Shown here piece by piece: positions 38,001-49,166 of a stretch of DNA of 64,000 nucleotides. Both the position numbers and the translations under genes were made by a program. The notes beneath the pieces are model-generated. The model was given only the letters and a program-made list of their open reading frames with translations, had not been told where the DNA came from and did not search any database. How positions within the stretch are numbered: position 1 is the first letter of the stretch; every line of letters starts with the position of its first letter. Source of the DNA: Annona cherimola (Eukaryota; Streptophyta; Magnoliopsida; Magnoliales; Annonaceae); contig CM059972.1 of the NCBI GenBank assembly GCA_030490835.1, positions 32,591,452 through 32,655,451 of the forward strand, read 5' to 3'.

Positions 38001-38626
38001 AACATTAATGTAGGGGATTTTTCATGAATTTTTCCATTTTAGGAAATTCATAAAATACCCTGGAATTTACCATCTTTTGACACCTCATTTTTATCATTAA
38101 TTATATAATTAATTTCTTTAACTTTAACATAAATGCAAGCTACTTTAGGAATAATCCCACCACACTTAGCTTAATCCAATCCTTTCATAGCCTTGATCTC
38201 ATAATTTTAACTGATCATTTCAAATTTCGTCTCAATCCGACTTTTCTATCTCAAATTATGATCATTTGAAATCATCTTTGGATTTTGGATGAAAATGATC
38301 AATTATCACCCTAATCCCATAAAATTTCATAATCCAACCTTTCCATAAGATGGGGCACAAAATTTTTTGCTTACCCTTCAAATTTTATCTCAATCCGCCT
38401 TACCGGCATCAAGTTATGAATTTTCTAGCATTTTTCAACTTAACTCCATAATTATCCTTCTAATTCTCATTAATCACATCATGAAAATTAAATTAATTAT
38501 TCATGGCACACTAATACTTTTCAATTCTCATTAGGCCATTTTAATCATATTGACCCATATCGACTTATAATCATCATTCCTAACCATTTTCCCTAATTGC
38601 AATAAATCATCAAAATTACAAAGAAA
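35012..38626 (-). repeat. 5' LTR of inner Tekay-type element (both ends trimmed)
   Basis: It matches the 3' LTR almost throughout: hairpin block (about 35030-35060), GC-rich island (35640-35740), micro-exon-like 36041-36085 (45 nt), pyrimidine-rich stretch about 37265-37325, TATATAAG near 37418. It lacks about 45 bases at its left end, about 95 at its right end, a 240-base internal stretch (near 36840) and a 35-base stretch near 38140. Right of 38626 is Athila gag, so the right-end loss also took flanking Athila sequence. Confidence 0.88.
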
Positions 38627-39361
38627 TCCTTCCAAATGAGATTTCTTTTATTCTCAAGGAGGTGGGTTGATTTGAACTGGTCTGGCTGGCTGTTGCTGAG
38701 ATGGCTGCTGCGAGAATCCTGGGGGCTGATTCAGCCATGAGAAATTAGGATGATTCCTCCAGCCCTGATTATAGTTACTTGCATAAGGATTTGCTAGATT
38801 TCTCTAGAATTGCCCATGTAATTAATGGACTCCGAATTGGAGGCACATTGATCACTGGGGTGGCCGAATTCTCCACACCACGTACAATATTCCGCTGACG
38901 ACGACTGTGGTGTAGAAGGAACGTGATCTTATGCTCCTAGGAGCATGCAGTGTTGCATGCTCCCGAGCGCATACACCTATTTTTTTATTTTATTTTTTTT
39001 GAAAATTTTTCATAAACATGTTAGCCCAAGTGTATTTAATCTGTGTGTAAATTTTTACCATTTTGGAGTATTTTAGATATTTATTTTTTATTTTTTAAAA
39101 TTAGTGGCATTTTAGGTAATTTTAAATTACTAAAATGCCACTGATTTTCAAAAATCAAAAATAAATATCGAAAAATCTTCCAAAATGGTAAAAATTGATA
39201 AATACGTTAAATACACTTAAGCTAACAAGTTTATGAAAAAAATTTCAAAAATAAATTAAAAAAATAGGTGTATGAGCATAGGAACATGCTCCGGTGTGGA
39301 AGCCCCTACTACGTTGACATTGACAGGCCTTGATAAATTTTTGATTTGCCTAGATAAAGTG
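38627..39361 (-). pseudogene. gag: Athila Gag C-terminal part with zinc knuckle
   Basis: Read right to left: SRQIKNLSRPVNVNVVGAS, then (across the MITE) TPQSSSAEY, knuckle CTWCGEFGHPSDQC, ASNSES, further left ANPYASNYNQGWRNHPNFSW and QPPGFSQQPSQQQP, the hallmark Athila Gag tail. Removing the MITE and one TSD copy restores VVGASTPQSSS in frame. The right end continues across the LTR at 39362-46665 to the N-terminal Gag. The left end is cut by a deletion at the inner Tekay junction. Confidence 0.9.
38918..39292. mobile_element. Mutator-type MITE, near-palindromic, 9-bp TSD
   Basis: A 375-bp non-coding element, nearly one long inverted repeat. Ends align as GGAACGTGATCTTATGCTC (left) and GGAGCATGTTCCTATGCTC (right, reversed). 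Arms of about 170 bases share CATACACCTATTTTTTTA, GTTAGC, AAGTGTATTTAA, TTTTTACCATTTTGGA and AGTGGCATTTTAG words. Flanks are GGTGTAGAA (38909-38917) and GGTGTGGAA (39293-39301), a 9-bp TSD with one change, typical of Mutator. The left arm has about 30 extra bases that look like a second copy of the terminus. It sits in Athila gag. Confidence 0.85.
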
Positions 39362-40194
39362 TGTGAAACCCAAATCTTAGACACATATATAAAACTCTAG
39401 GGCTGTAAATCCTATGTAATATATTAGGAAAATATACATTCATGAGTATGAAAATATGTGGAAATAGAGGTTAAAATAATTATTTATGAAATTCGGATGA
39501 ATAGTGTACATGAATAGTGCATGTGAATAGTAACTATGGGATTAAGACACGTGATTAAGAGTTAATCACTTGGATTAACCTAATCACAAAAAGACAAAAA
39601 AGGAGATTTAATCACTACAGGACAAAATAGCAATACTTTTTGATCTTTTAATGGAGTTTCAGATTTTAGTGAAAATTTTGGAGAAAATAAAGAAAAATTC
39701 ATAAATTGCAATCCGGACGTCGGATTGAAGTAAATTTTTTTATAGATGGCCAAATATTTATGATGAACATGATGAATGGTTTAGGGTTTGACAAAAATCA
39801 TGAATCAGAGGTCAAGATGAAACGTCATTAGAAGATCAAAAAGCAATTTTGCTTTTTCATTAATTTCAAGTTTGACTTTGTTAATTTTAATTAATTAAAA
39901 AAATTAAATAATTAATAAAAATCTGCAATGGCTGCTGGAAGCTTGACTTTTGGGCCAAAATCCAATGGTCCAAAATCAATCTTATCAAGAATCAACGGTT
40001 GACATTTAATTAGCTTAAAATAATTAATTTTAATAAATAAAAAATCATAAATAAATAGCTACAGCTAGGGAGTATGAACAGTATCTAGGGTGGCTGAACA
40101 TTGCTCAAGACAAATCATGAAAATTGGAAAAAATATTTAGAATTAAGTACCTCAAGCAAGGGGGTAAATTATAATTTTATGAAAAATGCCATGC

Positions 40195-40204
40195 TATAAA
40201 TAAG
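40195..40204 (+). promoter_or_regulatory. LTR TATA box
   Basis: TATAAATAAG in the same position and context as the TATAAATAGG boxes of sister LTRs, followed by a purine-rich leader to about 40325. Confidence 0.7.
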
Positions 40205-42118
40205 GGAGCATGTGAATGTCCAAAGGCACAAATCTCAGCTCCATTGAGCATTTTCAACCCCCAAAATTCGTTTTTGGCCTTTAGAGAAAGAAGGGGAGAA
40301 GAAAAGAGAGAGAAAGAGTCGAGTAGGAGGGGGGTTCTCCACTTGAGGTAAGGGAATTCTTCATAAATTTTTCTTGGATGTTAATTAGGGTAAAATCATG
40401 CTTAGATAATGCCTAAGCATAAGAAAATAAGTATAGTTATAATGCTTAATTGGAATTATGCCAAAACATCAAAAATTTGGAGCGAGAATAGAGCATTCGG
40501 GAAGATAACATATGATATGTGTAAATAATGCTCCAATATTGATAAATGATGATTTTGGATGAATGTTTATGATAGTTATGATGTTGGAATGATGATATAT
40601 TAATCTCATGAATTTTGGATTTAAGGATTATGCTTAAGTGAAATTATGATGAATTTTAGTATATAGAGAAAATGATTTATTTGGCCAAGTAAATGATGAT
40701 GAATCCAAAATTCATGAATTTTTCCATGATATACTAAACATAAGCTATGTCATGGTATTTTTTATTTTTAAAAAAAATATCAATTTTTGTAACCCATGAA
40801 CAGTGATCGTGAACGGTGATGATGAACAGTAACTATGAACAGTAAACAGCGTGATTTTGGGAAAATTGAGATTAATATTTTAAAGAAAGTATGGATGGGA
40901 TTTTAAAAGATTTATAGATAAAATTTCATATAAATGGATAATGACCAAGTATCTTTATAAGATTAACCTCTATGGGAATGAGGTAATGAATAGTTATAAA
41001 GCAAGCATGGAAAGCAACCTAAGACATGGAAGGGATGGATAAAATATCCATTTTCCTTATATAGAGAAAAAGGAAGGAGAAGGTTGAGGACACCGACTGA
41101 GGAGGTAAGCAAGCAAACTTTTTGAAAATAATTTTATATATTTTTATATTGTAACCATGGAATATGTCGGAACTGCTTTATCATAAGCAAATCCTTATGA
41201 AAATGAGGAGAAATGTGGAAACGGTTGCATTATGAGGGAGAAAAGAAAATCTTGATTTCCAAATAATATTTAGTTTTATCGAAAGAATTTAAAATGATTT
41301 ATTAAAATTTTTTGAAGCGGATTTAAGGAAGGCTAACCGATAATCGATTTGAATGAAGATTTTTAAAGTAATGACCAAAGGATCATACAAGCTTACCTTC
41401 ATATAGAAGTAACCCATGTGGCATGTGGACAAAGAATATGATATCGTATGAAAAATGAATTATGCATTTGTATATCCTTTGTTCATGGAAAACCCAGAAA
41501 TGAGAAGAAAAATGTTTACAAAGTCTTTTTTTTTCAAATATTAAAATATTTTTTCAAAATTATTTTACCGATCAAAAATTATTTATAAACATTTTAGCAA
41601 TGTTTCGAATTTACTATTTTCCAAACGTTTCCTTCAAATATTTCAAATGATTTAGAAATGTGTTATTTAAATGTTTATAAAATTATTTAATGTTGGTCAT
41701 CCTTACAAAATATTTTTATTAACTTGTTAACTTGGTCTGTGCTAAGTTTTCAACTTAGAAAAGGGAATACAAGTCGAAGTCTGTACTATTTTGAAATGAC
41801 ATGCTAGCATCAAGTGTTGAAAAGGAAAAATCACAGACTAGGGTCTGTGGAGTTTTTTAAAAAGCATGTTAGCATAAGAATGTGGAGAAAGGAATGTGCA
41901 CATGAGCTATGTACTAGGTCTACTGTAGAAGATATGCAGATCGGACGCAGTTGTAAGATGGGCCCCCTCTACATAGGCTAAGTTGCTTGAAAAGGCGAAA
42001 TGCCAGCGGTGCCCTCCCTGAAATGGGAGAAAGAACGGATAGCCGCTCAGCTAGCGGGCTATCTAATGAAAGGGTTTCTTTCCTAAGGAGGAAAGGGTGA
42101 TCACTTAGTAAGTGTCAC

Positions 42119-45100
42119 TGTGAAACCCGCAATTTTAGAATAGCACATGTAAACCTAGGGTTGTAAACCCTAGATCCCTGTACTGATTTTATGATAAATA
42201 AAATTTATGAAATATGTTATATTTTACAAATATGTACTAGAGGTTAAAATAATGCAATTAAGAATGTGACGCACGTGAATAGTGCACGTGAATAGTGCAC
42301 GTGAATAGTAAACGTGCATAGTAATTGTGGATTAAGATATGTGATTAAGAGTTAATCACTTGATTAACCTAATCACAAAAAGTCAAAAGGAGAATTAATC
42401 ACTACAAGACAAAATAGTATTACTTTTGGATATTTTAATCCAAATTTGGATTTTTGTGGAAAAATAGAAAAAAATTCATAAATTGCAATCCAGGTGTCGG
42501 AATTAGATGAAATTTTTTATAGATGGTTAAAAATACATGATGAACATGATGGATGGTATAAGATGTGATGAAACTCACAAATTAATGGCTAAGATGAAGT
42601 GTCAAATAGATGTTGAAAAAGTAATTTAACTTTTTATTAAATATACTTTGACTTTTTAATAAAGTAAATAATTAAAAAATAAAAAAATTAATTAAAAGCA
42701 GCTGCTGCAGGGGCTGGAGCAGGCTAGGGTGGCTGGAGGTTTGACTATGATCAATGGTCCATGATCATCATCATCTTTAATCAACGGCTAGGATTTATTT
42801 AGCCTAAATTAAATAATTTTAAAAATTAAAAAAATAGGTTAAAAATAGGGCTGAAATAGGGTTGCTGGAGCAGGCCTAGGGTGGGCACCACATGGCTCAA
42901 AGCGTTTTTCAAAATTAAAAAGAAATACCAATTTATAATTAAATACCTCAAAACTAGGGGGTAAATTCCAAATTCCTGAAAATTCAACCCTATAAATAGG
43001 GCAGCAGGGGGAGAACGTCCAAGGCATCCAAAACCACTCCATTTGAGCATTTTTCACCACCCACCACGTTTTAGCCTTGAAGAATAGAAGGTTGGAGAGA
43101 GAAAGTGTGAGAAAAAGAGGCGTATCTCCACTTCGGGTAAGTGATTTCTACCCAAATTTCTTTTGGATGTTAAGTAGGGTAAACATATGCTTAGATAATG
43201 CCTAATAATGAGAAAATAAGTATAGATATAATGCTTAATTGGAATTATGCCAAAACATTAAAAATTTGGAGCAAAGATGGAGCATTCGGGAAGATAGCAT
43301 ATGATATGTGAAAATAATGCTCCAAAATTGATAAATGATGATTTTGGATGTATGATTATGATAAATATGATGTTGGAATAATGATATATTAATTTCATAA
43401 TTTTTGGAATTAAGGATTATGCTTAAGTGAATTTATGTTGATTTTTAGTATATGGAGAAAATGATTTTTTTCGCCAAGTAAATGATGATAAATTCAAAAT
43501 GTATGAAATGTCCAATGATATACTAGGCATAAGGTATGTCATGGTATTTTTTATTTTTGAAAAAAATGTCAATTTTTGAAACCCATGAACAGTAACCACG
43601 TTGCTGTGAACAGTAACCACAGATGAACAGTAATCTACTACAGTTATTTTGCTACAGTGATTTTGCTACAGTAACAGCGTGATTTTTGGAGAAAATTTTA
43701 GATTTATTTTTATATTTTATGAGGATAAATGGATTGAATTTTTTTAAGGATTTATGGATAAAAATCCATATAAGAAAATGATGATCACGCATTTTTAAGG
43801 ACAACCTCTATAAAAAATTTATGGTGGAAAATAAGGTCATAAATAAATATAAAATATGCATGATAAAGTATGTATATCCTTTTCACTTGTATAGGAAAAG
43901 AAAAGGAAAGGATAAAGGAGTCGGATTAAAGTAAAGCAAAGGTAAGCAAGCAAACTTTTGAAAATGATTTTTATATAGTGCAACTATGGAATATGTCAAA
44001 TTTGCTTTATTATAAGCAAATTCATATGGAAGTAAGAAGAAATGTTGAAATATGTGGGAATTGCTTTATCATAAGCAAATCCTTATAAATGAAGAGAAAG
44101 ATGGAAATGGTTGCATTATAATGGAAAAGGAAAAGTTTTGATTTCCAAAATAGTATTTTGTTTTATCGAATGAATTTAAAATGATTTATTAAAATGTTTT
44201 GAAACGGATTTAAGGAAGACCAACCAATAACCGATTTAAATGAAGATTTCTTTTAAATGACCAAAGGATCATACAAGCGTATCTTCGTATAGAAGAAACT
44301 TAAGTGTTATGTGTACAAAGAATATGATATATATATATATAATGAATTATGCATTAGTATATCCTTTGTTCATGAAAAATCTAGAAACGAGAAGAAAAAT
44401 GTTTCCAAAGTCTTTGGTTTCCAAATATTAAAATATTTTTCAAAATTGTTTTACCGATCAAAAATGATTTATAAACATTTTTTAGCAATGTGTCAAATTT
44501 ATTATTTCTCAAATATTTCAAATGTTTTAAGAAATGTGCCATTTAAATGTTTTTAAAATTATTTAAGGTTGGTCATCCTTACAAAATATTTTTATTAACT
44601 TGTTAACTTGGGCTATGCCGAGTTATCAAGTTAGAGATAGAAAAGGGAATACAGGCCGAGGTCTGTACTATTTTGAAATGACATGCTAGCATCAAGTTTT
44701 AAAAAGGAAAAGTCACAGACTAGGGTCTGTGGAGTTTTATAAAAAGCATGCTAGCATATGAATATGGAGAAAGGAATGTGCACATGAGTTATGTACTAGG
44801 TCTACTGTAGAGGATATGCAGACCGGACGCGGTTGCTAGATGGGCCCCCTCTACATAGGCCAAGTCGCTTTAAAAGGCGAAATGCCGGCGGCGCCCTCCC
44901 TGAAATGGGAGAAGAACACGGATAACTGCCTGGCTCGCGAGTTATCAATAGAGATGGTTTCTCTCCTAAGGAGGAAAGGGTGATCACTTGGTAAGTGTCA
45001 CCTACCAGACGGACAGAAACGTTATGCATGATGCATATGCTTGTTTTAAAAAGGTTTTATGAAAAATGTTTTAAGGACATGAGAATGTCCTTGGAGAAAG

Positions 45101-45678
45101 AAAGTTTTATGGAAAACATTTTATGTTCGTGAAAAAGAGGTTTACATGTTAAGTTTGCAAGCATATGTTTTACGCAAGGTTTTATGAAAAGGTTTCCACT
45201 GGTTGATAGTAGATCACTAGATAAGTGTCTACTATTGAACAGGAGAAATGCATTTAAATGGAAAAAAAAAACGCTTGCTTACTGAGTTTCGACTCACGTT
45301 TTTCTTTTCAAACCATAGACAGGTACAGCACAGGCCAAGAAGAAATGGAAAAAGAAGGTATGAAGAAAATTTTATGATATGCTGATCCATATATAGTATG
45401 ACATGAACATATGATAAGGAGTTTTCAAATTATGTCTGTATAAAATGTTCAGGTTAAAATAACCTGTATTGTACAAAAACAAGTATGAATGTTATCAATG
45501 ATAATTGAGATTTGATGATAAGTATGTGTCTTTATGTGATGAAAGAAAAAGAAATTTTTTTTTGACGAGATCGAATTAAGTACCCGCCGCGTGATCAGGG
45601 CAACAATCCTGATTCACACTTACCAATCGACAAGATCCCGGAGTAAGGCCAGTGGACGCCTCGGTTCGGGGCGCCACA
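42119..45678 (+). mobile_element. Tekay-type solo LTR nested in another solo LTR, perfect TSD
   Basis: A 3560-bp LTR from TGTGAAACCCGC to GGGGCGCCACA with perfect TSD GTCAC (42114-42118, 45679-45683). Host LTR text AAGTGTCACCTACCAGACGG is restored by removal. Signals: G-box repeats 42268-42310, TATA 42991-43000, GTAAGT at 43137, micro-exon-like 43895-43941 (47 nt), AG at 45317-45318, GC-rich island about 44820-44940, hairpin block from 45592. It is closest to the LTR at 10413-13867 by eye. Confidence 0.94.
42991..43000 (+). promoter_or_regulatory. LTR TATA box
   Basis: TATAAATAGG followed by GCAGCAGGGG and AACGTCCAAGG, the same arrangement as at 11218 and 60206. Confidence 0.75.
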
Positions 45679-45683
45679 GTCAC

Positions 45684-45850
45684 CTACCAGACGGACAGAA
45701 GCGTAATGCATGATGCATATGTTTGTTTTGAAAAAGGTTATATGGGTTTCTCTCCTAAGGAGGAAAGGGTGATCACTTGGTAAGTGTCACCTACCAGACG
45801 GAAAAAAACGTAATGCATGATGCATAAGCTTGTTTTAAACAGGTTTTATG
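45684..45850 (+). repeat. Tandem duplication of about 105 bases in LTR
   Basis: The block from GGTTTCT(C/T)TCCTAAGGAGG through GATCACTT(G/A)GTAAGTGTCACC to GCATGATGCAT occurs twice in the host LTR: first at 42071-42118 continued at 45679-45745, then at 45747-45850. The inner solo LTR landed in the first unit. Confidence 0.75.
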
Positions 45851-46670
45851 AAAAATGTTTTAAGGACATGAGAATGCCCTTGGAGAAATGAAATTTTATG
45901 AAAATATTTTTATGTTCATGAAAAAGAGGTTTATATGTTAAGTTTGCAAGCATATGTTTTATGAAAGGTTTTATGAAAAGGTTTCTATTCCATTAGTAGT
46001 TGATCACTTACTAAGTGTCTCCTATCGAATGGAGAGAAATGTATTTACGAATGGTTTACATGAATAGTTTACATGAATGATTTTCATGAATGGTTTATGA
46101 AAGGTTTCAATAAATGGTTTATGAAAAGATTTCTATTCCGTTGGTAGTTGATCACTTTGTAAGTGTCTTCTATCGAATGGCGAGAAATGCATTTAAATGA
46201 AAGAAAAATCCTTGCTTATTAAGTTTTGACTCATGTTTTGCTTTTTCAACCTTAGACAGGTGCAGGGAAAGCCAAGTGATGAAAAAGATCAGGTTAATTT
46301 TCCTATAAGTGATATGATGAATGAATGAAAGAAGTATAGTTACAAAGGTATGTAATCCTTTGTATATAGAAGTATGAATGAATACCCTAATGGGATATAA
46401 TGAAAAAGGACATAGGTTGTATGAAATTATGAAGTTATGAATAATATGAGAAGTTGATTATTTATGATGATATTGATAAGTCCATTATGAATGATGATGA
46501 GTATATATTTATGTGATAAAAGAAAAGAAAAAGAAAGGAAAAAATTTGGACGAGATCCAATTAAGAACCCGCCGCGTGATCAGGGCAACAATCCTGAGTC
46601 ACATTTACTAATCGACAAGATCCCGGAGTAAGGACTATGTGGACGCCTCAGTTCTTGGTGCCACAAAGTG

Positions 46671-47581
46671 TCAATGTGGGCGTTTATAAATGAGACCGCG
46701 TCCAATTGCAGTAAATCCCCACTTCGGCTTCTGTTAGATGGTAATTGATATGTATTGGCTGCCATGTTCTCTAGTAGGGCGTATGATTCTCTATAGCTTT
46801 TTCTTAGCAGGGAACCATTTGATGACGAATCCACCATATGACGAGTGGAATCCTAGAGACCATTGTAAAATATCTGGATTTGCACCCATGACTGAATTCC
46901 ATGATGTGGGCATTTTCGAAGTAAATCTTTGAACCGATCCCATGCCTCCGATAGAGTCTCGTCTCCGTGTTGTTTGAACGAGACTATATCCATTCTGAGC
47001 TTGGTTAACTTGGCAGGAGGAAAATATTTCTCAAGAAACTTCTGTGCCAAGTCATTCCATGTGCTGACAGAGTTTGGTGGCAAGGAATCCAAACACTCCG
47101 AAGCTCTATCCCTCAATGAAAACGGAAAAGTCTGTAGCCTCATTGCTTCGTCGGAGACTCCATTTTGCTTAAAAGTGTTCATGATCTGTAAGAAATTGCG
47201 CAGGTGGCAGCGTGAATCTTCAGAAGATAATCCTCCAAATTGCCCAATAGATTAGAGCATTTGGAATACCATAGGTTTGATCTTGAAATTGTTGGTGCCG
47301 ATAAGAGGAGGTTGAATGCTAATCTGGACTGCATTTTGCCCCAACGTAATGAGATTCCAAACAAGTTAGTCCAAATTATCTTGTGGTGGATAAATTGGAA
47401 TCTCAACCCGTTGGTTTCCATGTTGATCTACATGAATATTCTTATCCTAATTCCCAATGGGATCCATTGTATGCTGTTGATTTCTAGCTTCTCTTCTCTT
47501 GTGACGTCTTCTCAAATAAGTTCTTTCTGGCTCCGGATCAAATGGTATAATATTGTCCTTACCAGCCCTGCCTCGACGCAT
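46671..47581 (-). pseudogene. gag: Athila Gag N-terminal part
   Basis: ATG at 47581 opens RRGRAGKDNIIPFDPEPER, the usual Athila Gag start. Stops follow, then NNFKIKPMVFQML and GQFGGLSSEDSRCHL. The long frame 47182-46853 has NGVSDEAMRLQTFPFSLRD, WNDLAQKFLEKYFPPAK, FKQHGDETLSEAWDRFKDLL and KCPHHGIQSWVQIQIFYNG, the Retrotrans_gag core. A shifted frame gives MVDSSSNGSLLRKSYRESYA and AANTYQLPSN. It runs into the LTR at 46665 and continues at 39361. Gag would form the particle. Confidence 0.9.
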
Positions 47582-47747
47582 ACAAAAACAATGACCCTTG
47601 CAACAAACCAATTCAACTGCAATTAGCTAGAAAATATAAACTAAAGAAATTTTGAAATAAACTATAATTACATAATGGTACAAGAAAGCAATCAAACTAA
47701 CAATAATTAGTTAGCACTGAATATCCTTAGCAACTATGCCAAAAACT
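47582..47747 (-). other. Athila leader with decayed Asp-tRNA primer site
   Basis: The minus strand just inside the LTR reads AGTTTTTGGCATAGTTGC, TAAGGATATTCAG. The Athila consensus that I know here is TTTTTGGCGCCGTTGCCGGGGA, complementary to Asp tRNA. Differences are C>T or G>A. PBS core maps to 47724-47741. Confidence 0.75.
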
Positions 47748-49166
47748 TGATGAGCTGCATATACGTCTAATTAAAATGCTCGTTTTAACGCAAATATACG
47801 TGCCGATCAAGTAATAAAGAGTGAGTGAAGTATCGTTTCCATGGGAATATGGTCAAACTAGTGTTATTAATTAGTTCATTTGCTTTCGGTGATTAGAAAG
47901 GGATTTCGCAAATGAAGTTGAAACTACAAAATACGTAAAAGAAATAGAGGAGAGTTTAACGGAATAACTAGAATACCAAAAAGGAATTATCAAATGGGGA
48001 TGACGGATGGGATAGTTGAGAATCTTTGAATCTAAACTATATCAAATTGGTTCCTTTTCTTTAGACTGTGCAGGAATTTTCTAGTCCAAGTTCATTAATC
48101 TTTATATATATCTTCCAACACATATAAAGTTAATTACATAATACCAATTGCTATGTGCTCATGCAATTAAATGAAATAGAATTGATAGATTCATAACCTG
48201 TTCATGACTACATAGGGTTTAACGGTATATTCCTATCCATTAAACATTTCCCCATAACAAAGGAAGAAACCTATACCATACACATGGATCTGGCATGGAT
48301 TTTCCTTTTCCAAGGATAAATCCTGCAATTAAATCATCTTCAAGGTAGCTACTCTTGTAAAAAGCATTAGACAACATATGAAATGGTAAATCCACACAGC
48401 ACAATCATACAACAAATCAAATATTCATTTCTGAATCATAAAGAACCAAACAACATAGTTAGATCTCAATTCATCTCAACTTCCCATCTATGGGAGTTTA
48501 GCTCAAGAACATGGCATCAACACCCATTACATCCAAAGTGAAAGTATTCCCAGAAACAGAGAAAAGGAAAGAAAATGAGAAAAAGAAAAACTGAATCTCG
48601 TGAGCTTCCACCAACGAGATCGGATCTCTTCTTCGGATGCGCTGGAAACGAAAGTCCTTTTCCTTCTCTTTGCGGCTGCTCCGTCGACTTTTTTTCGGCA
48701 CGAATCCCTAGGTGTCTATTTAATTTCATCTCAATCCGTTGATAATTGAAAATTGGTATTATATTTTGTGGACATTTTATACCAATTTGGTGGATAATTA
48801 ATTGACATTAATATGAAATTTAGTTTAAAACGTGGTTTTGCAACTTTTAGGTATTAAATATTAATTTCAAGCAATTTAAACAATTTTTATAATCTTTTGG
48901 CTTGAAATTACATTTTATTTGTTGCCATGAAATTAAAATGGGTTTGAAATAATTTTATAATAATAACCCACTAATGATTTTTACGAATTAATGATTTAAA
49001 TATTTTTATGCAGGGAAAACAAATTACACCAAGTGGGTCCCACATGGAAATCAAATCAAAAAAAAATCCAAGCAATCCATTTCATCACCGGCCAAACAAG
49101 AAAATCCAGCTGTCCAACAAATCTTCACCGTCCAATGCTGCACCCATTTATACAGCCTAGCAAATT

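Larger units (their letters stand above)
19119..38626 (-). mobile_element. Inner Tekay/Del-type Ty3-gypsy element, minus strand
   Basis: It reads right to left: 5' LTR (35012-38626), leader remnant, pre-gag ORF, gag, protease, RT, RNase H, integrase, pol C-terminus, PPT and 3' LTR (19119-23070). All domains are present in chromovirus order but broken. Two inserts interrupt it: a solo LTR in RT and a SIRE-like solo LTR in the pre-gag ORF. The two LTRs look well over 90 percent identical by eye, apart from two indels, so it is younger than the Athila it entered. The 5' LTR lacks both ends and the PBS is gone, so a TSD cannot be checked; the left flank is GATTA. Confidence 0.9.
39362..46665 (+). 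mobile_element. Tekay-type solo LTR in Athila gag, itself interrupted
   Basis: It starts TGTGAAACCCAAATC and ends TTGGTGCCACA with perfect TSD AAGTG (39357-39361, 46666-46670). Without the inner LTR (42119-45678 plus TSD) it is about 3.7 kb. Signals: TATAAATAAG 40195, purine-rich leader, GTAAGG near 40346, micro-exon-like 41065-41104 (40 nt), GC-rich island (about 41950-42060), terminal hairpin block 46577-46601. Athila Gag text lies on both sides. A 105-base tandem duplication lies at the inner insertion site. Confidence 0.92.
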
